64,000 bases of DNA from contig CP047152.1 of the NCBI GenBank assembly GCA_041879295.1, forward strand, positions 1,865,501 to 1,929,500. Direction: 5' to 3'. The stretch comes from Pseudomonas putida (GTDB taxonomy: Bacteria; Pseudomonadota; Gammaproteobacteria; Pseudomonadales; Pseudomonadaceae). Of the stretch, positions 39,201-49,457 are shown one piece after another. The translations under genes were made by a program, and so were the position numbers. Under the pieces are notes generated by a model. It searched no databases and had not been told where the DNA came from. It saw nothing but the letters and a program-made list of their open reading frames with translations. Positions within the stretch are counted from its first letter, which is position 1. The number at the start of each line of letters is the position of its first letter.

Positions 39201-41132
39201 TTAGCATTTATCGCCAGTCGCGGTTGTCTGACCGGGTAACCAGTGCTGCAGCACCCGCTGCAATTCGGTGCGGCGCAAGGGTTTGCTGAGATAATCGTCC
39301 ATACCGGCGGCCATGCAACGTTCACGGTCGCCCTGCAGGGCGTTGGCGGTCAGGGCGATGATCGGTAGCCCCTTGCCGTTGGGCAACTGGCGGATGCGTC
39401 GGGTGGCTTCATAGCCGTCCAGGTGCGGCAGGCGGCAATCCATCAGTACGGCAGCAAAGCGCTGGCGGCCGACCAGTTCGACGGCTTCGAGGCCATCCTC
39501 GGCCGTGCACACTGGCACCCCCAGACTGCGCAGCATGGCTTCTACGACACTCCGGTTGACCGGATTGTCCTCCACCAGCAGTACCTTATCATTGTCCGGT
39601 ACCGTCGTTTGTGCAGTTGTTGGCGGCGTCCGCGGAATGGGGGCAGGGATGGCGAGGGCCAGCGGCATCTCCAGGGTGAAGGTCGAACCCAGGCCCTCAC
39701 GGCTTTCACCGCGTAGCTTGCCGCCCATGCGCTCGGCCAAGGTACGAGCGATCGACAACCCCAGCCCGGTGCCGCCGTAACGACGGGAAATCGAGCTGTC
39801 GGCCTGCTGGAAGGCGACGAACATCATTTCCAGGCGATCGCTGTCGATGCCGATGCCGGTGTCGCGCACGCTGCAGGTCAGCCAGATCGGCTGCCGGTCG
39901 AGCACCTGCCAGCGTGCCTCGACTTGCACTTGGCCACGTTCGGTGAACTTCAGGGCGTTGCCCACCAGGTTAAGCAGGATCTGGCGGATGCGCGTGGGGT
40001 CGCCGTTCACCTGCAACTGCTCGATACCGGCCGGCAGTTGCAGGTGCAGGCCCAGGCCGCGTTGCTGGGCGCTGTGCTGGAACGACTGGACACTGCTGGT
40101 GATCAGCTCGCCGAGGTTGAAGTCGATGTGTTCCAGTTGCAATGCGGCGCGTTCGATGCGCGAAAAATCGAGGATGTCGTTGATCACCTTAAGCAAATGC
40201 CCGGTGGACTCACTGGCCACTGCCGTGTAATCGGCCTGTTCACTGCTCAGCGGTGTAGTTTCCAGCAGTTGCAGCATGCCCAGCACGCCATTCATCGGCG
40301 TGCGCAACTCATGGCTCATCATCGCCAGGAAATCTGATTTGGCGCGGTTGGCTTGTTCGGCCTCCTCGCGCGCCTGGATCAGTTCGGCAATGGCCTGCTT
40401 CTGTTCATCACTGGCCTGCTCCAGGGCGCTGGCCAGGTTGTTGATGTGGCGGGCCAAGTGGCCCAGCTCGCTGTCGTCGACTACCGGCAGGGGGGTGTTG
40501 TACTCGCCTTGCTGAATAGCCTTGACCGCGTGGCCCATGTCGCTGATCGGCTTGGCCAGGCTCAGGGCCAGGCGGCGTGCCAGCAAAAAGGTGAACAGCA
40601 GGGCGAACAGCGCCAGGATCCCGGCCTTGATCACGATTTCCTGCTGGCGCTGACTGAAGGCGTCATCGGACATGCCGACAATCACCCGGCCCAGGTAGTC
40701 GTCACCGATGGCCGGGAGGGTGGTTTTGCCCTGTTGCAGGAAGTCGTTGTCCAGGCGGATTTGTTGCAGGCGAATGGGCGCCTGGAACACCTCGACCTGT
40801 TGCGCGCGGTTGGCGCTTTCGTCGGACTGCTCGACGTACACCAGGATGTGGTTGCGGCTGTCCTGCACTTCCAGAAAGCGCACGTGCGGGATGCTGAGGG
40901 TGGCGCGCATCAGCCCTTCAAGCACTTCGTTGTTGCCCGAAATCACCCCGTACTCCGACGCCGGTGCCAACTGGTTGGCGATCAGTTGCCCGGTGTGGTT
41001 GAGTTCCTGGCGCAGGTCCTGGATGCGTACGAAGGTAAAGAAGCTGATCAAGAGCAAGGTCAGTAACAGGGCGGGGCCGAGGCTGATGATCTGCGTGCGG
41101 GTATGAATGTCCCAGCTCAAGCGTTTGCTCAT
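39201..41132 (-). CDS. Hybrid sensor histidine kinase (HAMP-HisKA-HATPase-REC)
   Basis: A 643-aa inner-membrane kinase. TM1 is at 17-36, a periplasmic or sensor region at 37-165, TM2 at 168-187, HAMP at 188-240, and HisKA has His274 in [11 protein letters not shown]. The HATPase region has DTGIGI and [11 protein letters not shown]-terminal receiver (about 520-640) keeps [10 protein letters not shown] and the phospho-Asp in [12 protein letters not shown]. No HPt domain is fused, so the phosphorelay must continue through a separate HPt protein. Its start overlaps the stop of the periplasmic binding protein by 4 bases, so the sensor is made together with a binding protein and a TonB receptor. 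The ligand is unknown. Confidence 0.88.
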   Translation of the reverse strand: MSKRLSWDIHTRTQIISLGPALLLTLLLISFFTFVRIQDLRQELNHTGQLIANQLAPASEYGVISGNNEVLEGLMRATLSIPHVRFLEVQDSRNHILVYVEQSDESANRAQQVEVFQAPIRLQQIRLDNDFLQQGKTTLPAIGDDYLGRVIVGMSDDAFSQRQQEIVIKAGILALFALLFTFLLARRLALSLAKPISDMGHAVKAIQQGEYNTPLPVVDDSELGHLARHINNLASALEQASDEQKQAIAELIQAREEAEQANRAKSDFLAMMSHELRTPMNGVLGMLQLLETTPLSSEQADYTAVASESTGHLLKVINDILDFSRIERAALQLEHIDFNLGELITSSVQSFQHSAQQRGLGLHLQLPAGIEQLQVNGDPTRIRQILLNLVGNALKFTERGQVQVEARWQVLDRQPIWLTCSVRDTGIGIDSDRLEMMFVAFQQADSSISRRYGGTGLGLSIARTLAERMGGKLRGESREGLGSTFTLEMPLALAIPAPIPRTPPTTAQTTVPDNDKVLLVEDNPVNRSVVEAMLRSLGVPVCTAEDGLEAVELVGRQRFAAVLMDCRLPHLDGYEATRRIRQLPNGKGLPIIALTANALQGDRERCMAAGMDDYLSKPLRRTELQRVLQHWLPGQTTATGDKC

Positions 41133-42019
41133 GGGGTAGGTTCTCCCTCGGCCAGGGCCTTGGCGGCGGCGTTCTGATCGATCGGTTCCAGACCCAGGGC
41201 ACGGGCCACCTGCTGGTTGCCACTGACGCCGTAGCGCATGGGGTACAGGCTGCGCGGCCAGCGCGTCGGCGGCTGATCGAGCAACTGGTCAAGCACCCAC
41301 AACCAGTCGTCCTGGTCGCTGTAGGTACTGGCCAGGGCGCCGGCGCGAACGAAGCCGGCGTTCGGGCCGATCAGCGCCATCTGCCGGCCATAACTGCTCA
41401 ACAGCAGATTCTTTGCAGTCTTGGAGTTGTACAAGTCAGGGTCGTCCAGGCCCAGTAGGACATCGCTGTTGCCCAGCAGATGCTGCAGGGGGCGGTTATC
41501 ACGCGGATCGGACCAGTCCTGGGCAATGATCTCCAGGCCTAGCGGCCGTGCAGCATGGCGCAGTTCGTCCAGCAGGAAACTGCTGTGCTCGCCGTACAGC
41601 ACGCCAATGCGCCTGGCCTGCGGCAACAAGTAGCGTATCAGGCGCAGTTGCCGTCCCAACGGTGCGTCGCTCCACAAAAGTGTGAGGAACGCGGGGCGCG
41701 ACTTTCCCAGGCGCTGTTCAGCCTGTACCCGGCTGACCCGCATGACCAGTGCCGGCGGGCCGGCGGTTTCCCCCAGGCGCCATTCCAGTGCTGCGCTGTC
41801 GAGCAGGATCAGGCGTTGGTCGGCTTTGAGCTTGCCTGGGCGTGGCAGGTTGGCGGTGATCTGAAACTGCACGTGATCTTGCGGTCGGCGGCTTTCCAGT
41901 GCGGCGATGAAGCTGCGGATACCGGGCTGGTCCTCAGCCCCCACCAGCAGGATTTCGCTGGCGGACAAAGGCCCCAACGGCCACAGGCACAGCAACAACA
42001 AGCGCAGCAGCAGGGCCAT
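41129..42019 (-). CDS. Periplasmic ABC-type substrate-binding-like protein
   Basis: A 296-aa protein with a short signal peptide ending near GPLSAS and the fold pattern of the ABC substrate-binding (ABC_sub_bind) family: [37 protein letters not shown], then [17 protein letters not shown]. No permease or ATPase genes accompany it. It sits between a TonB receptor (1-base stop/start overlap) and a sensor kinase (4-base overlap), which suggests it delivers a ligand signal to the kinase rather than to a transporter. The ligand is not evident. Confidence 0.75.
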   Translation of the reverse strand: MALLLRLLLLCLWPLGPLSASEILLVGAEDQPGIRSFIAALESRRPQDHVQFQITANLPRPGKLKADQRLILLDSAALEWRLGETAGPPALVMRVSRVQAEQRLGKSRPAFLTLLWSDAPLGRQLRLIRYLLPQARRIGVLYGEHSSFLLDELRHAARPLGLEIIAQDWSDPRDNRPLQHLLGNSDVLLGLDDPDLYNSKTAKNLLLSSYGRQMALIGPNAGFVRAGALASTYSDQDDWLWVLDQLLDQPPTRWPRSLYPMRYGVSGNQQVARALGLEPIDQNAAAKALAEGEPTP

Positions 42020-44133
42020 CAGAACTCCAGCTCCGCGCTCACGCTCAGGCGGTGACGGCTGTCGTAGCGGTTCTGCACGGCAGTGGTCGGTTCATCGTCC
42101 AGGCGCTGCTGCCACAGTGCCGCCAGTTCCAGGTTACTGCCATACACCCGAAAGCGTTTTGCCAGGCGCAGGTCCAGACGCTCGTAGCGGTACTGGTTAA
42201 GGGCATCGTCGCCGTAGTAGAACAGCGCGCTCGACCAACCGGCACCCCATTCGCGCATCCACCCGGCCGAGCCGCTGTTGCGGGCGCTGAGGCGGCGGTC
42301 GTCGGGGTTGCTGGCCCAGGCATCGACGTAGGCATAGGTCAGGCGCAGGCGGTCGCGCAGGGTGGGACGCCAGTCCATCTGCGCCTCGCTGCCGCTGAAA
42401 CGGGCCTTGTTGGCGTTGCTGGCGATGTACTGGTTGTTCCTCAGAGGCTCGCTGATCATGCCGGTGATCTCGTCGTAGAACAGCTTCACATCCAGGCTCA
42501 GGTCGATGTCGCTGAAGTAGCCGTTGTAGCCTAGCTCGCGCGAGCGCATGCGCTCCTGTTCAAGGTCGCCAGGGCCACGGGTCTTGACGAAGTACTCACC
42601 GTTTTGCAGCCCGAATGCATTAGGGGTCAGGTTCTTGACCGTGTAACTCCAGTTGACGTTGTTCTCGAACATGTCGGGCGAGCGCACCGCTTCGGAGTAC
42701 ACCGCACGCAGGCCGTGGCGCGGGGTGATCAGGTAGTTGACCGCGACGCGCGGGGTCAGCGAACTGCCAGACAGGCGCGAGTCTTCGAACATGGCCCCAC
42801 CTTGCAGTATCCAGTGCTCGTCGGCCCGCCATTCCAGCTGGCCGAACAGACGCCAGGTCTGGTCGTCGATGCTGCCGTTGAAGTAGGTCTGCGAGTCGGC
42901 GCGGTCATAGCGGTAGTTCATGCCACTGAGCAGACGCAGACTGTCGGTCAGGCTCAGGGTGTCCTGGATTTCCAGGTCATAGCGGGTTTCACGGGTGCTC
43001 TGGTCCACATCGCCGCAGACCGGCTGGCTGCCACCGGCCTTCCATTGCGCCTGCACTTTGTCGGAGAGCGCACTCAGCACCGGGTCGCTGGTCGTGGGCA
43101 GGTTGCCCAAGGCAACCCCGCGCGCCACTTTTTCGGCAAAGTCGGGGTTCAACTGCCACAGCTGGGTCAGTTCGGGGCTGAACGACTGCAAGGCATCACA
43201 GGCGCGCCACACTTGCTGGCGATCGAAATGCTGGGCTGAGCCCTGGATATAAAGGCTGTGTTCGGCGCTGAAGTCTTTGGTCCAGCGCAACGAGCCCGCA
43301 TAGTCCTTGGCGTTGACGTCGGCATTGTTCCCGGACTCGTACTTCTGGAACACTGGCTGGTAGGTGTAGGGCCGCTGATTGCTGCCTTCCTTGGCCGCCA
43401 GTTGCCACTCCAGGGTCTGGTCGACTGCCAGGTTGTGGTTGGCGCTGAGGTTGAGGCGGGTAAGGCGGCGGCTGTCGCGGTAGTCCTGGCCGAACTGGTT
43501 CTCATCGAAGCCGTCGTCCTGTTGGCCTGACAGCGACAGGCGCATGTCGCCGCCGTCCCAGCCGAAGCCGTGGCTGGCATAGAAGTCGTTGATGCCGTCC
43601 TGGCCGCGCGTCACTTTCAGCCGCGTACCATGGCTGTCAGCGGGGCGGCGGGTGAGGATGTTGACCACCGCCATCAATGCGTTGGCGCCATAGCTGACTG
43701 TGTTCGGCCCGCGGAATACCTCGATGCGCTCGATATCCTCCATGGCCAAAGGGATGTCGCTCCAGTCCACCGTGGCCAGGCCTGCGCGATACACCGAGCG
43801 GCCATCGATCAGTACCTGCATGCGCCGTGCGTCGTTGACGTTGCTGCCGTGGTAGTTGACCGTGGGTTGATTACCGGCACCGTAGCCGATCATCATGCCC
43901 GGTACCAGACGCAGCAGTTCGGGGATGTCACGGGCACCGCTGGCGCGAATCAGTTCGCTGTCGAGTACGGTCATGCTGCCCGGTACAGCGGCGGGGGATT
44001 GTTTCAGGCGTGTGGCGGTCAGAACCTGTGGCAGATCGGTATTGTCGATGAACAGGTCGTCGGCCATGGCCTGACTGCCGAGCAGGGCGGTCAATAACAG
44101 CAGGCGCGGGTAAGGGGGCGTGCCAGGGAACAC
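42019..44133 (-). CDS. TonB-dependent outer-membrane receptor, first gene of a sensor operon
   Basis: A 704-aa receptor using a GTG start. It has a signal peptide cleaved near AMADD, a plug domain (about 40-165; [19 protein letters not shown], then [22 protein letters not shown]) and a barrel ending VSAELEF with the expected C-terminal Phe. There is no N-terminal signalling domain, so it is not an FpvA-type transducer; signalling may instead go through the co-encoded binding protein and hybrid kinase. Plug-domain features resemble the vitamin B12/catecholate receptor group, but the substrate cannot be assigned. No Fur box was recognised upstream. Confidence 0.85.
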   Translation of the reverse strand: MFPGTPPYPRLLLLTALLGSQAMADDLFIDNTDLPQVLTATRLKQSPAAVPGSMTVLDSELIRASGARDIPELLRLVPGMMIGYGAGNQPTVNYHGSNVNDARRMQVLIDGRSVYRAGLATVDWSDIPLAMEDIERIEVFRGPNTVSYGANALMAVVNILTRRPADSHGTRLKVTRGQDGINDFYASHGFGWDGGDMRLSLSGQQDDGFDENQFGQDYRDSRRLTRLNLSANHNLAVDQTLEWQLAAKEGSNQRPYTYQPVFQKYESGNNADVNAKDYAGSLRWTKDFSAEHSLYIQGSAQHFDRQQVWRACDALQSFSPELTQLWQLNPDFAEKVARGVALGNLPTTSDPVLSALSDKVQAQWKAGGSQPVCGDVDQSTRETRYDLEIQDTLSLTDSLRLLSGMNYRYDRADSQTYFNGSIDDQTWRLFGQLEWRADEHWILQGGAMFEDSRLSGSSLTPRVAVNYLITPRHGLRAVYSEAVRSPDMFENNVNWSYTVKNLTPNAFGLQNGEYFVKTRGPGDLEQERMRSRELGYNGYFSDIDLSLDVKLFYDEITGMISEPLRNNQYIASNANKARFSGSEAQMDWRPTLRDRLRLTYAYVDAWASNPDDRRLSARNSGSAGWMREWGAGWSSALFYYGDDALNQYRYERLDLRLAKRFRVYGSNLELAALWQQRLDDEPTTAVQNRYDSRHRLSVSAELEF

Positions 44134-44250
44134 GGGGCTGCCTTTGTTTCAGGATTGAAACAGGCATGGTAACTGACCTTGGCGTATTTTCCAGTGATCT
44201 GCAGCGGTTTTGCAGCGTGCCTGTCTTGACGCTTTCACGGGGGCGGAAAT

Positions 44251-44303
44251 CGAACGCCGCCCCGCGCGGCGCATCGCGAGCAAGCTCGCTTCTGCATTTG
44301 TTG
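44251..44303. repeat. Solo arm of the large inverted-repeat element
   Basis: A GCCGCCCCGCGCGGCGC palindrome followed by ATCGCGAGCAAGCTCGCTTC and GCATTTGTTGC. It matches one arm of the paired elements at 59731-59996 and 63302-63520. It lies in the 275-base gap before gpsA; nothing else was recognised there. Confidence 0.7.
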
Positions 44304-44408
44304 CAATGTGGCCATGACAGTGTCATCTGCGTTGCTAGCCTTGGCGCATGGCAGGCGAGCCGTATAATGGCGGGGTCGCCACTAACTTTTGGCTTTAATG
44401 GATTGGAT

Positions 44409-45434
44409 ATGACTGAACAGCAACCTGTTGCGGTTCTGGGCGGCGGCAGCTTCGGCACCGCCGTGGCGAACCTGCTGGCGGAAAACGGTGTGCCGGTGCG
44501 CCAATGGATGCGCGATCCGGCGCAGGCCGAGGCCATGCGTGTGAATCGCGAGAATCCGCGCTACCTCAAGGGCATCCGCTTGCACGATGGGGTTGAGCCG
44601 GTCAACGACCTGCTGGCCACCCTGCAGGCCAGTGAGCTGATCTTTGTTGCCCTGCCATCGAGTGCCTTGCGCAGCGTATTGGCACCCCATGCCGAACTGC
44701 TGCGCGGCAAAGGCCTGGTCAGCCTGACCAAGGGCATCGAAGCGCAAAGCTTCAAGCTGATGAGCCAGATCCTCGAAGAAATCGCCCCCGAGGCGCGCAT
44801 CGGCGTTTTGTCGGGGCCTAACCTGGCGCGCGAAATCGCCGAACATGCACTGACTGCCACAGTGGTGGCCAGTGAGCACGAAAAACTGTGCCAGCAGGTA
44901 CAGGCCGTGCTGCATGGGCGCACCTTCCGCGTCTACGCCAGTGCCGACCGTTTCGGCGTCGAACTGGGCGGGGCACTGAAGAACGTCTACGCGATCATCG
45001 CCGGCATGGCGGTGGCCTTGGGGATGGGCGAGAACACCAAGAGCATGTTGATTACCCGGGCCTTGGCCGAGATGACCCGCTTCGCCGTCAGCCAGGGCGC
45101 CAACCCCATGACCTTCCTCGGCCTGGCCGGTGTCGGTGACCTGATCGTCACCTGCTCCTCGCCCAAGAGCCGCAACTATCAGGTTGGCTACGCACTGGGT
45201 CAGGGCCAAAGCCTGGAAGAGGCGGTCAACCGCCTGGGCGAAGTGGCCGAGGGTGTCAACACGCTCAAGGTGCTCAAGACCAAAGCCCAGCAAGTGCAGG
45301 TGTACATGCCGCTGGTCGCTGGCCTGCATGCCATCCTGTTCGAAGGCCGCACGTTGAACCAGGTGATCGAGCACCTGATGCGCGCCGAGCCCAAGACCGA
45401 TGTCGATTTCATTTCCATCAGCGGTTTCAACTGA
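44409..45434 (+). CDS. gpsA: Glycerol-3-phosphate dehydrogenase [NAD(P)+]
   Basis: A 341-aa enzyme with an N-terminal nucleotide-binding motif ([10 protein letters not shown]), [18 protein letters not shown] and the conserved [11 protein letters not shown] and [11 protein letters not shown] segments. It reduces dihydroxyacetone phosphate to sn-glycerol-3-phosphate for phospholipid synthesis. The start MTEQQPV is used because the longer frame upstream runs through the repeat arm and has no homology. It heads a + strand run with the DUF4389 and SixA-like genes. Confidence 0.96.
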   Translation: MTEQQPVAVLGGGSFGTAVANLLAENGVPVRQWMRDPAQAEAMRVNRENPRYLKGIRLHDGVEPVNDLLATLQASELIFVALPSSALRSVLAPHAELLRGKGLVSLTKGIEAQSFKLMSQILEEIAPEARIGVLSGPNLAREIAEHALTATVVASEHEKLCQQVQAVLHGRTFRVYASADRFGVELGGALKNVYAIIAGMAVALGMGENTKSMLITRALAEMTRFAVSQGANPMTFLGLAGVGDLIVTCSSPKSRNYQVGYALGQGQSLEEAVNRLGEVAEGVNTLKVLKTKAQQVQVYMPLVAGLHAILFEGRTLNQVIEHLMRAEPKTDVDFISISGFN

Positions 45435-45469
45435 GCCCTTGCGGCTCTGACACGAGCAAGGAGCAACAC

Positions 45470-45817
45470 ATGAACGATACGCCCGAACGCGCCCAGCGCG
45501 AGTCGATCATCCTGCGGGTGCTGTGGATGCTGGTGTTCCTGGTGGTATGGCAACTGGCCGAGGTGCTGCTGGGTGGCCTGGTGCTGGTACAGCTGATCTA
45601 CCGACTGGTGTATGGGGCGCCCAACGCCAGTCTCATGAACTTCGGCGACAGCCTGAGCCAGTACCTGGCACAGATCGGCCGCTTCGGCAGTTTCCACAGC
45701 GACCAGAAGCCATGGCCGTTCGCTGACTGGCCTGCCCCGCGTGCGCCGGAAGGCGAAGCCGCGCACGCCGTGGCGCCGGCACCCCACCCGGTGCGTGACG
45801 AGGAACCCAAGCTGTGA
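45470..45817 (+). CDS. DUF4389 small membrane protein
   Basis: A 115-aa protein with one or two hydrophobic segments (about 14-45) and a Pro-rich soluble tail. The pattern (RVLWMLVFLVVWQLAEVLL, then DSLSQYLAQIGRF) fits the DUF4389 family. The ribosome site AAGGAG is strong, and the stop overlaps the phosphatase gene start by 4 bases. The function is unknown. Confidence 0.78.
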   Translation: MNDTPERAQRESIILRVLWMLVFLVVWQLAEVLLGGLVLVQLIYRLVYGAPNASLMNFGDSLSQYLAQIGRFGSFHSDQKPWPFADWPAPRAPEGEAAHAVAPAPHPVRDEEPKL

Positions 45818-46272
45818 AGCTGTGGGTACTGCGCCACGGTGAAGCTGAGCCGCGAGCCAATACAGACGCCGAGCGCCGGCTGACGGCCCATGGTCGCGAG
45901 CAGGTGCTGCACAGTGCTGCTCGCCTGATCGGGCAGCCATTGCAGGCGATTTTCGCCAGCCCTTACGTACGCGCCCAGCAGACAGCCACGCTGGTACATG
46001 ACACCCTGGGCTTCGTCGAACCGGTGCGCACCGTGCCCTGGCTGACGCCAGAGGGTGATGTGCAGCAGGTCATCGGTGAAATCGAACGCCTGGGGCTTGA
46101 GCATGTACTACTGGTCAGCCATCAGCCGCTGGTGGGTACCCTGGTAGGTGCGCTGGAGCACGGTCACAAGCAACAGCCGGCGGCCATGAGCACTGCCAGC
46201 CTGGCGGAGCTGGAAGGTGACTGGCCGCTGGCCGGGCTGATGACGCTTCGGGCCATCCACTCACCCGCTTGA
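45814..46272 (+). CDS. sixA: SixA-like phosphohistidine phosphatase
   Basis: A 152-aa histidine-phosphatase-superfamily protein with the catalytic RHGEAE motif at the N-terminus, a second arginine in FASPYVRAQQTA and the late His in LLVSHQPLV. SixA removes phosphate from phosphohistidine on phosphotransfer proteins. It is translationally coupled to the DUF4389 gene by an ATGA overlap. The symbol is given by family. Confidence 0.85.
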   Translation: MKLWVLRHGEAEPRANTDAERRLTAHGREQVLHSAARLIGQPLQAIFASPYVRAQQTATLVHDTLGFVEPVRTVPWLTPEGDVQQVIGEIERLGLEHVLLVSHQPLVGTLVGALEHGHKQQPAAMSTASLAELEGDWPLAGLMTLRAIHSPA

Positions 46273-46422
46273 ACTTGCGATGGCTTGTGCAGGCCGCTGT
46301 CTCGCCCGGGTCTAAATGCTGGCGTGGGTAATGATCGATAAGGCAACTGGCATTTTTGTCAGTTGTCGCGCTTCACCATCGCTTGCTAGCGTTGCCCCAC
46401 GGCAAATATCAGGGAGCGGCGA

Positions 46423-46809
46423 ATGAGGGGTGAAATGCTGGAGCTGTTGCGCTCCTTGGACCTGCAACCCACCCTGGAACAGGTTGACCAAGGTACTTCG
46501 CTGGATTTCGCCCAATACAGCCTGCTGCGCGAATCGGCCGATGCCAGGTTCTACCACCTGATGCGCAAGGTGAGCGACAACCCCAGGCTGGAGTCCACGG
46601 CGAGGCAACAATGCGAACAGGACTTGCGTACACTGCAGGACGCCTGCCTGCGGGTCTCGCACCTGCTGCAAACCAGTTGTCTGGCCTTGCGCCGCCTGCA
46701 ACTGGATTACCAGGACCAGCGTCTGGCCCGCGAGGCGCTGGAGAGCCAAGTGGCCTACATGCAGGCTTGCCTGCGGCGGTCGTTGAGCAGTTTCGACCGT
46801 TCGGCATGA
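46423..46809 (+). CDS. Hypothetical helical protein
   Basis: A 128-aa mostly helical protein (Leu/Gln/Arg rich) with likely coiled coil across 60-120, no signal peptide and no motif I recognise. A good ribosome site (AGGGAG) supports the start. It lies alone between the phosphatase and the hydrolase pair; codon use resembles the neighbours, so it is likely to be real. The 150-base gap before it shows no clear terminator. Confidence 0.72.
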   Translation: MRGEMLELLRSLDLQPTLEQVDQGTSLDFAQYSLLRESADARFYHLMRKVSDNPRLESTARQQCEQDLRTLQDACLRVSHLLQTSCLALRRLQLDYQDQRLAREALESQVAYMQACLRRSLSSFDRSA

Positions 46810-46901
46810 CCTGATCCCCCTCGCCGATGACCTTTATGGACATTGCCGAACCGCTGCGCGATGCCGACAATGGGTCATCATTCCGCTCCGGACCAGGCGC
46901 C

Positions 46902-47690
46902 ATGTCGCAGCAGATCTTCTTCGCTCATGCCAACGGTTTCCCATCGGCCACCTACGGCAAGCTGTTTGCAGCGCTGGCGCCGGACTATCAGGTGCAGCAC
47001 CTGGCCCAGCATGCGCATGACCCGCGCTTTCCCGTGGACGAAAACTGGCAAAGCCTGGTCGATGAATTGTTGCATCACCTGGCGCAGCAGGACCAGCCAG
47101 TCTGGGGCGTTGGTCATTCGCTGGGTGGCGTGTTGCACCTGCACGCAGCATTGCGCTGCCCCGAGTACTACCGGGGGCTGGTAATGCTCGACTCTCCGGT
47201 GCTCACCCGCGCTGATCAATGGCTGCTGCGCACAGCCAAGCGCTTTGGTTTCATCGACCGCATCACACCGGCCGGGCGCACCCTGGGGCGTCGCGAAACC
47301 TTCAACGACCGCGACAGCGCCCGGGACTATTTCGCGGGCAAATCACTGTTCCGCCATTTCGATCCCGATTGCCTCGACGCTTATTTGGAACATGGCCTGC
47401 AGGCGGTGGAGCAGGGGCTACAGTTGCGCTTCGATCCTGCGACCGAAATCAGCATCTACCGCAGCATCCCGCATACCAGCCCCGCCCCCGCGCGCCAGTT
47501 GCAGGTGCCGCTGGCCATGGTGCGCGGCAACCGTAGCAACGTCATTCGTCGCCACCACACTTTGGCTGTGCGTGGCATGCCCAAAGGTGAATACCACAGT
47601 GTACCGGGTGGGCACATGTTCCCGCTGGAGCGCCCGACCGACACTGCCAGCCTGATCAAGGGCCTGTTCGACCGCTGGAGCCAGGCATGA
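46902..47690 (+). CDS. Alpha/beta hydrolase (first of an overlapping pair)
   Basis: A 262-aa alpha/beta hydrolase. FAHANGFPS forms the oxyanion region, GVGHSLGGVLH is the nucleophile elbow and a late His lies in VPGGHMFPLE. The start MSQQIFF begins directly at the first beta strand; earlier in-frame ATGs at 46827 and 46836 add a stretch with no fold match. The stop overlaps the second hydrolase gene by 4 bases. The substrate is unknown. Confidence 0.85.
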   Translation: MSQQIFFAHANGFPSATYGKLFAALAPDYQVQHLAQHAHDPRFPVDENWQSLVDELLHHLAQQDQPVWGVGHSLGGVLHLHAALRCPEYYRGLVMLDSPVLTRADQWLLRTAKRFGFIDRITPAGRTLGRRETFNDRDSARDYFAGKSLFRHFDPDCLDAYLEHGLQAVEQGLQLRFDPATEISIYRSIPHTSPAPARQLQVPLAMVRGNRSNVIRRHHTLAVRGMPKGEYHSVPGGHMFPLERPTDTASLIKGLFDRWSQA

Positions 47691-48541
47691 GCGCGCACGT
47701 TGAGGAGATTCGCCTGAGCCTGGGCCATATCGAACTGGCTGCACACCTGTTCGGCCCCGAAGACGGGCTGCCGGTGATTGCCCTGCATGGCTGGCTGGAC
47801 AACGCCAACAGCTTTGCCCGCCTGGCTCCGCAACTGAAAGGGCTGCGCATCGTCGCCCTGGACCTGGCCGGCCATGGCTATTCGGAGCACCGCCCGCTCG
47901 GCGCCGGTTATGCCCTGGCCGACTATGCCCATGACGTGCTGCGAGTGGCCGAGCAACTGGGCTGGCAGCGTTTCGCCCTGCTGGGGCATTCGTTGGGCGC
48001 GATCATTTCGGTGCAACTGGCCGGGGCATTGCCCGATCGGGTCAGTCACCTGGCGTTGATCGACGGCGTCATCCCGCCGACCGGCGCCGAGCAGGACGCC
48101 GGCGAGCGCTTAGGGATGGCACTGCAAGCCCAGTTGCGGCTGGATGGCAAACGCAAGTCGGTGTACGCGACATTGGAAGCCGGTGTGCAAGCCCGGATGA
48201 AAGGCATGGTCGCGGTCAGCCGTGAGGCGGCCGAGCTGCTGGCCCAGCGTGGCCTGATGCCGGTGCCCGGTGGCTACAGCTGGCGCAGCGACAGCCGCTT
48301 GACCCTGCCCTCGCCGGGGCGCCTGAGCGAGGCCCAGGCCATGGCCTATGTGCGGCGGGTGAGTTGCCCGGCGCTGTTGGTGGTGGCTGCCGACGGCATG
48401 CTGGTACGCCACACGGGGTTGCTGGAGCAGCTACCCTTTGAACAGGTGACGCTGCCCGGCGGCCATCACCTGCACCTGAACGATGCGCAGGGCGCAGTCC
48501 TTGTCGCAGACTGTATCAATCGCTTCTTTGGCTTTGCTTGA
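47687..48541 (+). CDS. Alpha/beta hydrolase (second of an overlapping pair)
   Basis: A 284-aa alpha/beta hydrolase with ALHGWLDNANSF, nucleophile elbow LLGHSLGAIIS and late His in LPGGHHLHLN. It is clearly diverged from its upstream neighbour, so the two probably differ in substrate. Co-translation is likely from the ATGA overlap. Confidence 0.86.
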   Translation: MSAHVEEIRLSLGHIELAAHLFGPEDGLPVIALHGWLDNANSFARLAPQLKGLRIVALDLAGHGYSEHRPLGAGYALADYAHDVLRVAEQLGWQRFALLGHSLGAIISVQLAGALPDRVSHLALIDGVIPPTGAEQDAGERLGMALQAQLRLDGKRKSVYATLEAGVQARMKGMVAVSREAAELLAQRGLMPVPGGYSWRSDSRLTLPSPGRLSEAQAMAYVRRVSCPALLVVAADGMLVRHTGLLEQLPFEQVTLPGGHHLHLNDAQGAVLVADCINRFFGFA

Positions 48542-48591
48542 CTTGCACCGGACAAGTGTCGAGGCTTGGCGGGTTGAACAGGGAGACAACC

Positions 48592-48654
48592 ATGCAACTG
48601 CCAGACATCCTGGAGCTTCAATTCGGCGCTGAACGCCGCCTGGTTCGCCAATGA
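48592..48654 (+). CDS. Possible 20-residue leader ORF upstream of the DUF4892 gene
   Basis: A tiny frame (MQLPDILELQFGAERRLVRQ) with a good ribosome site (GGGAGA, 5-base spacing). Its TGA overlaps the ATG of the DUF4892 gene as ATGA. It could be a leader that couples translation, or a decayed remnant of a gene. There is no direct evidence that the peptide is made. Confidence 0.35.
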   Translation: MQLPDILELQFGAERRLVRQ

Positions 48655-49445
48655 GCGCGCCTGTTTCCATTCGCACTGCCCTGGCAGCCTGCCTGGTGCT
48701 CGCCAGCCCCGTGCTTTGGGCCGGTAGCCTGCCGGTACCGCAGGACGCCAAGGTGGTCGATCAACGCCCGGCCGTCGAGCAGGAGCGGGTCTACCCGATG
48801 GGCCCGTTGCGCAAGATCAGTGGCCGCCTGCGGGTCGATGACAAGGTCGAGAGCCGCGGTCAGGTCAGCTCGGTGACCTACGAATTGCCCGTCGAGCGTA
48901 CTGCCCGTGAGGCCTTTACCAGTGCCCGCGAAGCACTTGTACGCGACGGTGGCTACCCGTTGTTCTGGTGCCAGGGGCGTGATTGCGGTGAGGCCAGCCT
49001 GTGGGCCAATGATGTATTCGCCAATGCCCGCCTCAACGGTGGCGATGAGCAGCAGGCGTTCATTCTGCTACGCCGCTCGGCAGAAGAGGCCGACACCCTG
49101 GTCGCGCTGTACAGCGTTACCCGTGGCAACCGCCGTGCCTACCTGCATGTGGAAGAGTTTATCGCAGACAGCCCGCTGGGCGAGCTGCTGCCAACCGCTG
49201 CCACGGTGCTGCGCGAAATGCTCGACACCGGCAAGCTTGACTACCCTGACCTTGCCGCGCCGCAAGACACCTGGGTAAACCTGCTGGCCCGCAGCCTGAA
49301 CCTCGACAGCAGCTTGCGCGTCAGCCTCAGTGGCGCCCAGGCTGAGGCCTGGCGCGAGGCGCTGGTCAAGGCCGGGGTGCGTAGCCGCCGCCTTGAAGTC
49401 GGCAGTGCGCCTGCAGACGGCCTGCACCTTGAACTGATCCGTTGA
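48651..49445 (+). CDS. DUF4892 family exported protein
   Basis: A 264-aa protein with a signal peptide (MSAPVSIRTA to PVLWAG) and a conserved body (FWCQGRDCGEASLWANDVF, then NRRAYLHVEEF) that fits the DUF4892 family of periplasmic proteins. The C-terminal third has an OmpA-like helix-strand pattern (SLSGAQAEAWREALVKAGV), judged by eye. The function is unknown. It lies 12 bases before the AI-2E-family permease gene and may be co-transcribed with it. Confidence 0.78.
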   Translation: MSAPVSIRTALAACLVLASPVLWAGSLPVPQDAKVVDQRPAVEQERVYPMGPLRKISGRLRVDDKVESRGQVSSVTYELPVERTAREAFTSAREALVRDGGYPLFWCQGRDCGEASLWANDVFANARLNGGDEQQAFILLRRSAEEADTLVALYSVTRGNRRAYLHVEEFIADSPLGELLPTAATVLREMLDTGKLDYPDLAAPQDTWVNLLARSLNLDSSLRVSLSGAQAEAWREALVKAGVRSRRLEVGSAPADGLHLELIR

Positions 49446-49457
49446 ACGAGCACCATC

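Noticed and set aside
44166-44408. N-terminal extension of gpsA
   Set aside because: The in-frame stretch runs through a repeat arm and the family start MTEQQPV lies at the nucleotide-binding fold.
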